A stretch of 64,000 nucleotides of DNA from PFJX01 sp031426735. GTDB taxonomy: Bacteria > Pseudomonadota > Gammaproteobacteria > Burkholderiales > Thiobacillaceae. This document shows positions 58,919-64,000 of the stretch, piece by piece (positions within the stretch are counted from its first letter, which is position 1; each line of letters opens with the position of its first letter). Position numbers and translations under genes: made by a program. The DNA lies in assembly GCA_031426735.1 (NCBI GenBank), contig JASJPK010000084.1, positions 1 through 64,000 of the forward strand, written 5' to 3'. Under the pieces are notes generated by a model. It was given only the letters and a program-made list of their open reading frames with translations. It searched no databases and had not been told where the DNA came from.

Positions 58919-59818
58919 ATGGGGACACAGCAAGCCTCGTTCGCAGGCAGGATGCTGGCGCTGTTGCGCGACGCGGCCGAGGGCTGGTCGCGCGACCGCG
59001 TGTCGGGCATGGCGGCGGCGCTCGCCTTCTACACGCTGTTTTCGCTGCCCGCCCTGCTCATCGTCGCCGTCGCGGTCGCCGGCTTCATTTTCGGCGAGGC
59101 GGCGGCAACCGGCGAAATCGTCAATCAAACGGCGCGCTGGCTCGGCCGCGACAACGCCACGCTGGTGCAATCGATCATCGAGCAATCCAGCGATGCGGCC
59201 TCCGGTCTGCTTGCTGCACTGGTCGGACTGGCCGGCCTGCTGATCGCCGCGACGACGGCTTTTGCCGAGTTGCAGGCAAGCCTCGACCGGATCTGGGGCG
59301 TGCCGGGGCCGCGCAACGGCATCCGCCAATTGCTGCGCAAACGTCTGATCGCGTTCGTGCTGGTGGGTTGCGTCGGTCTGCTCCTGCTGACGTCGATGGT
59401 CATGAGCGCCGCCATCGCCGTGTTCGGTGAATTCTGGATCGTCTGGGTGGGGCACACGGCCTATCTGCTGGAAGCCTTGAATTTCGCGGTGTCGCTGGGC
59501 ATCGTCACGACGCTGTTCGCCTTCATCTACAAGTTCCTGCCGAGCTGTCCCGTCGCCTGGCGCAACGTCTGGATTGGCGCCCTGTTCACTTCCCTACTGT
59601 TTACCCTCGGCAAATCCCTGATCGGGCTGTATCTGGGCACCAGCGCCGTGGCGTCGCCGTTCGGCGTGGCGAGTTCGCTGATTCTGCTGCTGTTGTGGCT
59701 CTATTACTCGGCGCAGATCTTCCTGTTCGGCGCCGAATTCACCAAGTTTCATGCTTACCGCTACGGTTCCCGCCACGCGCGGTCGGCGCCGGGCAGCGTC
59801 GGCGAAACCTCGTCGTAA
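58919..59818 (+). CDS. YihY/BrkB family inner-membrane protein
   Basis: 299 aa with about six membrane spans. Family signatures: DRVSGMAAALAFYTLFSLPA near the start, RIWGVPGPRNGIRQLLRKRL in the middle and FLFGAEFTKFHAYRYG at the end. It is often misnamed RNase BN; the true role is unknown (possible transporter). The start at 58919 was chosen because it places a short amphipathic lead before the first motif; other starts are possible. Its 3' end overlaps the convergent cydB by 58 bp. Confidence 0.85.
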   Translation: MGTQQASFAGRMLALLRDAAEGWSRDRVSGMAAALAFYTLFSLPALLIVAVAVAGFIFGEAAATGEIVNQTARWLGRDNATLVQSIIEQSSDAASGLLAALVGLAGLLIAATTAFAELQASLDRIWGVPGPRNGIRQLLRKRLIAFVLVGCVGLLLLTSMVMSAAIAVFGEFWIVWVGHTAYLLEALNFAVSLGIVTTLFAFIYKFLPSCPVAWRNVWIGALFTSLLFTLGKSLIGLYLGTSAVASPFGVASSLILLLLWLYYSAQIFLFGAEFTKFHAYRYGSRHARSAPGSVGETSS

Positions 59819-60798
59819 GCCAGCGCCGCCTTGCCGTGAAACAAACGATAGGTATGCACCGTATAGGCCAGCACGAAGGGCAGCAGCAACAGAACGCCCA
59901 GCAAGGTGAAGGCCAGGCTGGCCGGCGGCGCGGCCGCCTGCCAGACGGTCAGCGCGCGCGGCACGATCCACGGCCACTGGCTGAAGGCAAAGCCGAACAG
60001 GGCGAGCAGAAACAGCGCCACGCAGAGCAGGAACGGGGCGAATTCCCTGCGCGCGGCCAGACTGCGCCAGAGGGCCAGGCCGAGCAACAGACTGGCGACG
60101 GGAACCGGCGCGAGATAAGCCAATGTCGGCCAGTCGAACCAGCGCGCGGCGATGCCAGGCTGGGTCAGCGGCGTCCACACGCTGACCAGGGCGAGACTGG
60201 CGAGCAGAATGAGACAGAGCGGCCGCGCCAGGCGATAACAGCGTTCCTGCAAGGCCGCATCGGTCTTCAGGATGAGCCAGGCGGCGCCGAGCAGCGCGTA
60301 GCCGGCAACCACGGCGAGACCGGTCATCAGGCTGAACGGACTGAGCCAGTCCCACAGGCCGCCGGTGTAGCGCTGGCCGCTCACGCTCAGGCCGTGCACA
60401 TAGTGGCCCAGCATCGCCCCCTGGCAAAAGGCGGCCAGCGTCGAGCCGATGCAGAAACTGGCGCTCCACACCCCTTTCCCGCGCGCCTCGGCATGAAACT
60501 CGAAGGCGACACCGCGCAACACCAGCGCGCACAGCATCAGGCAGAGCGGGATATACCAGGCCGCCAGCAGAATGCCGTAGGCCGCCGGGAAAGCGGCGAA
60601 CAACAGGGTGCCACCCAGCACCAGCCAGGTTTCGTTGCCGTCCCATACCGGCGCCACGCTGGCGATCATGCGTGCGCGCGCGTCCGCCGCGCGGACCAGG
60701 GGCAGCAGGATGCCGATGCCCAGATCGAAGCCGTCCAGCACGACATACATCGTCACGGCGAAGGCGAGCAGCAGATAGGCGAGCAGGGCGGTATCCAT
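59761..60798 (-). CDS. cydB: Cytochrome bd-type quinol oxidase subunit II
   Basis: 345 aa with eight or nine membrane spans. CydB hallmarks: MYVVLDGFDLGIGILLPLV, PVWDGNETWLVLGGTLLFAA and FPAAYGILLAAWYIPLCLML. It pairs with CydA to form a terminal oxidase that reduces oxygen with quinol. It lies 2 bp downstream of cydA and thus in the same operon. No cydX-like small gene follows. The C-terminal 19 codons overlap the YihY gene on the other strand. Confidence 0.95.
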   Translation of the reverse strand: MDTALLAYLLLAFAVTMYVVLDGFDLGIGILLPLVRAADARARMIASVAPVWDGNETWLVLGGTLLFAAFPAAYGILLAAWYIPLCLMLCALVLRGVAFEFHAEARGKGVWSASFCIGSTLAAFCQGAMLGHYVHGLSVSGQRYTGGLWDWLSPFSLMTGLAVVAGYALLGAAWLILKTDAALQERCYRLARPLCLILLASLALVSVWTPLTQPGIAARWFDWPTLAYLAPVPVASLLLGLALWRSLAARREFAPFLLCVALFLLALFGFAFSQWPWIVPRALTVWQAAAPPASLAFTLLGVLLLLPFVLAYTVHTYRLFHGKAALAYDEVSPTLPGADRAWREP

Positions 60799-60800
60799 CG

Positions 60801-62123
60801 TTATTGCAGTAATTCCCGCTCCGGGCCGCGCGCGACGATGCGCCCGAAGAAATACAGGAACACCGGCAGCAGCGCGGCATAGATCAGCAGATAAAGGCCG
60901 AGCGAGAACGCCACTGCAGCCGTCGGCAGCGGCGTCGCGGCCTGCGCCGTGGTCATCAGGCCATGCACCACCCAGGGCTGGCGCCCGGTTTCGGTGGCGA
61001 TCCAGCCGGCAAGCACCGCCACCAGTCCGAGCGGGCCGCCGGCGACGCACAGCTGCAGGAACCAGGGCCGGTTATAGAGCGCGCCGCGCCAGCGCAGGAT
61101 CAGCCCCAGCAGCGCCACCGCCAGCAGGAAGAAGCCGATCGCCAGCATGATGCGGAAGGCGAAAAACACCGTCGGCACATGCGGCCGTTGCGCCGCCTCC
61201 ACCTGGTCGAGACCGAACACGACGGCATCCGCGTCGTGCTTCAGGATCAGGCTGGCGCCATGCGGGATTTCCAGGGCGTGGCGGTTGCTCGCGGTCGCCA
61301 TGTCGGGCAACGCGAACACGACGAAGGGCGCGCCCGGCCGCGTCTGCCAGAGGCCTTCCATGGCCGCCACCTTGATCGGCTGATCGCGCTGCACCTGCAG
61401 ACCGTGCAGGTCGCCCAGCGCGATCTGCAGCGGACTCAGGATTGCGGCCGCCGCCATGGCCAGCGACAAGGCGCGACGTGAACTGTCCTCCGCGCCCCGC
61501 CGCAACAGCCGCCAGGCGCTGACTCCGGCCACCACGAAGGCTCCGGTCAACAGCGCGGCGGTGAGCATGTGGGCGAGGCGATAGGGAAACGAAGGGTTGA
61601 ACACGATCCGCCACCAGTCCAGCGGCTGGAACACGCCGCCCTCCAGCGCGTAGCCGGCCGGCGTATGCATCCAGGAATTGGCCGCCAGGATCCAGAACGC
61701 GGACAGGAAGGTGCCCAACGCCACCATGCCGGTGGCGAACAGATGCAAACGCGCGCCGACCCGCCCCCAGCCGAACAGCATCACCGGCAGGAAACCGGCT
61801 TCGAGGAAGAAGGCCATCAGCACTTCGTAGGCGAACAACGGCCCCAGCACGTTGCCGGTGGCCTGCGAGAACGGCGCGAAATTGCTGCCGAACTCGAACG
61901 ACAGCACGACGCCGGTGACCACGCCCATGCCGAAGGCCAGGCCGAACAGGCGCGCCCAGAAGCGGTACAGCGCCAGATATACGGCATCGCCGCTGCGCAG
62001 CCAGAAGATTTCCAGCAACACTAGAAAGGGCGCGATGCCCAGGGTCAGCGTCGGAAACAGGATATGAAAGCCGAGGGTGAAGGCGAACTGCAGGCGAGAG
62101 AGGGAAGTTGCGTCGAACTCCAT
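60801..62123 (-). CDS. cydA: Cytochrome bd-type quinol oxidase subunit I (cyanide-insensitive type)
   Basis: 440 aa. CydA core: SRLQFAFTLGFHILFPTLTL with a haem-ligand His, SFEFGSNFAPFSQATGNVLG, and GWIATETGRQPWVVHGLMTT. The quinol-binding Q-loop region (ALGDLHGLQVQRDQPIKVAA) is short, as in CioA rather than E. coli CydA. Such oxidases support respiration at low oxygen or with inhibitors, and in diazotrophs they can protect nitrogenase. The start MEFDATSLSRLQFAFTLGFH at 62123 fits the family. Confidence 0.95.
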   Translation of the reverse strand: MEFDATSLSRLQFAFTLGFHILFPTLTLGIAPFLVLLEIFWLRSGDAVYLALYRFWARLFGLAFGMGVVTGVVLSFEFGSNFAPFSQATGNVLGPLFAYEVLMAFFLEAGFLPVMLFGWGRVGARLHLFATGMVALGTFLSAFWILAANSWMHTPAGYALEGGVFQPLDWWRIVFNPSFPYRLAHMLTAALLTGAFVVAGVSAWRLLRRGAEDSSRRALSLAMAAAAILSPLQIALGDLHGLQVQRDQPIKVAAMEGLWQTRPGAPFVVFALPDMATASNRHALEIPHGASLILKHDADAVVFGLDQVEAAQRPHVPTVFFAFRIMLAIGFFLLAVALLGLILRWRGALYNRPWFLQLCVAGGPLGLVAVLAGWIATETGRQPWVVHGLMTTAQAATPLPTAAVAFSLGLYLLIYAALLPVFLYFFGRIVARGPERELLQ

Positions 62124-62228
62124 CGTCCGGGTTCCTGTGCGGGTTCTTCCTGCCCGGTATAGCAGCCCACTCAGCAACCTGGCAGATGGCTAAGAGAAGT
62201 CGCCAGGAGCGTAAAGGATCCCCCCGTC

Positions 62229-62301
62229 GTAGGAGCGCCTTCCAAGGCGCGATTTCACCTGCGCATGCGTGGATGGATCGCGCCTTGGAAGGCGCTCCTA
62301 C
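62229..62301. repeat. Inverted REP pair with shared linker
   Basis: GTAGGAGCGCCTTCCAAGGC (62229-62254), linker TTCACCTGCGCATGCGTGGA, then GATCGCGCCTTGGAAGGCGC ending CTCCTAC (62276-62301). The linker is nearly that of the 57514 pair. It separates cydA from the small lipoprotein gene. Confidence 0.9.
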
Positions 62302-62324
62302 GCGTGGGACGCGGGGATTTCGGA

Positions 62325-62558
62325 TCAGTAATTGGATGCCGGGCTACCGGGCTGGCTACCGGGCTGGCTGCCCGACTGGGGTTCGAGGCTCTCGCTGGAA
62401 GCCGGTGGCGTTGCCATGGGAGGAGGTGCGCCAGTTTCCGGAGATGGCGCCGGGATGGCGCCGGTCTCGGGCATCGGCATGGACTCTTCTTTTTTCTGGC
62501 AGGCCGCGAGCGACATAGCCAGCATGGCGGATAGCAGGATTGGAGCGGAATAGCTCAT
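62325..62558 (-). CDS. Small Pro/Ser-rich lipoprotein
   Basis: 77 aa. Lipoprotein signal with SAMLAMSLAAC (lipidated Cys near residue 20), then QKKEESMPMPETGAIPAPSP and a low-complexity P/S/G/Q tail ending in GSQPGS repeats. The signal and QKKEE start echo the lipoprotein at 22625. RBS AAGGAGA. It lies 48 bp after the HiPIP gene on the same strand, so they may be co-expressed. Confidence 0.8.
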   Translation of the reverse strand: MSYSAPILLSAMLAMSLAACQKKEESMPMPETGAIPAPSPETGAPPPMATPPASSESLEPQSGSQPGSQPGSPASNY

Positions 62559-62606
62559 GGCAATCTCCTTACTCGATTGAACTCACTTACAGGGCATTGC
62601 CCACTT

Positions 62607-62984
62607 TCAGGTCGTCTTGCTGGCCCACAGCGAGCACCAGCCTTGCGGGCTGACCTGTCCTTCGACCAGCTGACAGGTATTGCTGGCGGGGACGAAGTTG
62701 GTGCATTGGGCGCAACTCTGCTCGCCCTTGGGTTGATCCTGGTAACGCGCGTCAGCCTTGGTCATCTTGCCGCCGGGAGTGGTGGCAGGCGGTACGACCC
62801 CGATCGGCGCCGCTTCGGGGGGAACTTCGACGGCAGGAAGCGGGCCTTTGCCGGGATTCGGGTTCGATTCGGCTCGCGGCAACTCCTTGTCCCGGCACCC
62901 CGCCAGGACCGGTAGATACAGCGCACAACCGGCGGCCAGGAAGCCGCGCAACAGATTTCGTCGTTGAATATCGTGGGGTGTCAT
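62607..62984 (-). CDS. High-potential iron-sulfur protein (HiPIP)
   Basis: 125 aa. Twin-arginine-like export signal QRRNLLRGFLAAGCALYLPV, a proline-rich linker, and a C-terminal HiPIP cluster motif SCAQCTNFVPASNTCQLVEG with a final GWCSLW, giving the four cysteines (C-x2-C-x10-C-x14-C type) that bind one 4Fe-4S cluster. HiPIPs carry electrons in the periplasm, often to terminal oxidases or reaction centres. The ATG at 62984 has AAGGAGG upstream. Its partner here is not known; cioAB lies two genes downstream. Confidence 0.9.
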   Translation of the reverse strand: MTPHDIQRRNLLRGFLAAGCALYLPVLAGCRDKELPRAESNPNPGKGPLPAVEVPPEAAPIGVVPPATTPGGKMTKADARYQDQPKGEQSCAQCTNFVPASNTCQLVEGQVSPQGWCSLWASKTT

Positions 62985-63261
62985 GGGGCGACCTCCTTGA
63001 TGCATAACATTCCGAAAAAACGCTGCCCGGAGCGCGCGTTCCGCGCTCGGCTGGACAACCTTGCCGCGAAACGCGGCCGCACTGACGCAGAGCAATTCCC
63101 GCGCCATCCGGAGCGAATCGCGCGAACTCAACCTTGCAAAGGGCAGCCGGGAGCTGCACAAGCTTCAGCCGTGCATGCAGCCTCGCATGGGGAAAGAAGC
63201 GGTCAACTGCTTTCCAAATTCATGGACCGAGACAAAGCCGGTGACGATCTTTGGCGTATTT

Positions 63262-63279
63262 CGTCGCCTGGACACGACG
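63262..63279. promoter_or_regulatory. GlrR-type dyad upstream of the last gene
   Basis: CGTCGCCTGGACACGACG has two mismatches to TGTC-N10-GACA but shares GTCGCCTGGA and ACGACGCTTTCG with the dyad at 51173. Confidence 0.35.
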
Positions 63280-63324
63280 CTTTCGATGCCACCACGCCGC
63301 CGCGCCATTGCGCCCCGCCGGCCA

Positions 63325-63342
63325 TGTCGCCGGGCGACGACT
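63325..63342. promoter_or_regulatory. Second GlrR-type dyad upstream of the last gene
   Basis: TGTCGCCGGGCGACGACT has one mismatch. It lies 63 bp from the first dyad, like the spacing at 31631/31695 and 47308/47370, and 104 bp upstream of the sigma54-like element. The 557-bp gap 62985-63541 holds no convincing gene. Confidence 0.35.
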
Positions 63343-63445
63343 TGGTGGCCTGGCGACAGGCGATTTGCCGCTGGTTGCGGGCACAGTGGAAGCCGCAACA
63401 GGCGGCATCAGGCCGAAAAATGGCCGGCGGCCGAGGTACGGCGAT

Positions 63446-63461
63446 TGGCGCGAAATATGCT
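63446..63461 (+). promoter_or_regulatory. Sigma54-like promoter of the last gene
   Basis: TGGCGCGAAATATGCT has GG at 63447-63448 and GC at 63459-63460, ten bases apart; one mismatch at -24 and ATGC at -12. The predicted start is about 70 bp before the ATG at 63542. Confidence 0.4.
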
Positions 63462-63541
63462 GTAAAGGGTATGCAGTCGGAACACGAACTGCGGCTCGTC
63501 CGGGTGGATGGGCCAATCCCTTCCTCAACAAGGAGAACGCT

Positions 63542-64000
63542 ATGTCACTGTTATTCGGCGAACAATCCCTGAGCAAAGTGGCCGGGATATTTGAACAAGG
63601 CCAGGAGGCCCGCAGCGTGGCGGAGGAAATCCTGCACGACGGTGGCCTAACCGACGAACAGGTACAGGTTCTGGTACCCGACGACCCGGCGACAGGCCAC
63701 AAACTGGAGCCTGAAGAAGTCGGTATCGTCCATACCTTGATTCGCTCCCATATCGCCCTGGGCAGCCTCGGCCTGCTGGTCGGGTTGCTGTTCGGGGCGC
63801 TGTTGGTGGCATACGACGTGCCGTTCGCGGTATCCAGCCCGTACTACACGATCATCATCGCAGCCGGCTTCGGCACGGTTCTGGGCATGATGTTCGGCGG
63901 TCTGGTGTCGCTGCGGCCGGACCATGACGTCCTCATCGCCAAAGTGGAAACCGAAACGCACGCGGGCCATTGGGCCGTTGTGGTGCACCCGTTGAACCAC
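63542..64000 (+). CDS. Membrane stress-type protein, cut by the window end
   Basis: 153 codons with no stop before the window edge. MSLLFGEQSLSKVAGIFEQG, then EILHDGGLTDEQVQVLVPDD, a double hydrophobic hairpin (SLGLLVGLLFGALLVAYDVP and AAGFGTVLGMMFGGLVSL) and a returning VLIAKVETETHAGHWAVVVH. The layout (ferredoxin-like half, glycine-rich membrane hairpin, second half) matches that of the DUF1269 protein at 37967, although the sequence identity is low. RBS AAGGAG. Both genes have GlrR-type dyads and a sigma54-like element upstream. Confidence 0.75.
   Translation, partial: MSLLFGEQSLSKVAGIFEQGQEARSVAEEILHDGGLTDEQVQVLVPDDPATGHKLEPEEVGIVHTLIRSHIALGSLGLLVGLLFGALLVAYDVPFAVSSPYYTIIIAAGFGTVLGMMFGGLVSLRPDHDVLIAKVETETHAGHWAVVVHPLNH

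Noticed and set aside
62985..63541. Open frames of 100-200 codons in the gap before the last gene
   Set aside because: They have poor codon patterns, no ribosome-binding sites and no recognisable domains; the gap instead holds dyads and a sigma54-like element.
1..64000. tRNA, rRNA genes, riboswitches and replication origin
   Set aside because: None was recognised on reading; I could not run a covariance-model search, so small structured RNAs may be missed.

Overview
The window looks like chromosomal DNA of a GC-rich, diazotrophic betaproteobacterium. A Nitrosomonadales (Gallionella/Sulfuricella/Thiobacillus-like) or Rhodocyclales lineage is my best guess. The basis is a Mo-nitrogenase accessory cluster with NifA/sigma54 control signals, PEP-CTERM surface proteins, a GlrK-QseG-GlrR system, DUF2173 paralogues, a HiPIP, a cyanide-insensitive-type bd oxidase and many REP-like palindromes. 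I see no tRNA, rRNA or CRISPR array. The placement is inferred from gene content only.

Layout. 1-9116: right part of a nif region (nifT tail, ferredoxin, nifY/nafY, a small nif-linked ORF, modABC, def, the Fe-S LRV protein, an unknown 319-aa protein, nifE). The LRV gene and nifE each have a TGT-N10-ACA NifA site and a -24/-12 promoter; nifN does not follow nifE. 9375-16094: RIO-type kinase, a PAS histidine kinase with LuxR regulator, a small gene carrying a MITE-like insertion, Hsp20, and a PAS-GGDEF-EAL protein. 16165-22518: PEP-CTERM protein, EF-hand protein, the glrR-qseG-glrK operon (minus strand), pgi. 22625-30358: lipoprotein, second PEP-CTERM protein with a sigma54 promoter, a typA-mtfA-thioredoxin-aminotransferase operon, a cation transporter, and an EEP-family hydrolase.

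30479-51034 is rich in envelope, stress and repair genes: a yqjDEK-like operon, a TlpA-like thiol oxidoreductase, a transaldolase-transketolase fusion, a di-haem peroxidase-like protein, a DUF1269 protein, the NHEJ set ligD-ku with a MerR/TPR gene, a RAYT transposase amid its REP repeats, DUF72, a PLD-VTT fusion, DUF1328, an SDR-SPW-VKOR fusion and an AI-2E-family permease. 51253-56162 is a substrate-binding lipoprotein plus a 1305-aa hybrid histidine kinase, bracketed by a 236-bp direct duplication of the permease gene end. 56680-64000 holds an entericidin-like lipoprotein, a PRC-barrel protein, three tandem DUF2173 genes, a YihY protein, cioAB-type oxidase genes, a small lipoprotein, HiPIP and a membrane stress-type protein cut by the window end.

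The most interesting cross-cutting signal is an 18-bp dyad, TGTCG-N8-CGACA, equivalent to the TGTC-N10-GACA operator known for enterobacterial GlrR. It recurs mostly between genes and, in several cases, sits 60-190 bp upstream of a -24/-12 promoter: before the EF-hand, TlpA-like, DUF1269 and last (63542) genes, with weaker forms elsewhere. Because glrKR is in the same window, a GlrR/sigma54 envelope-stress regulon is a testable hypothesis. A second system is the RAYT gene at 43545-44009 with its cognate GTAG-headed REP elements spread over the second half of the window.
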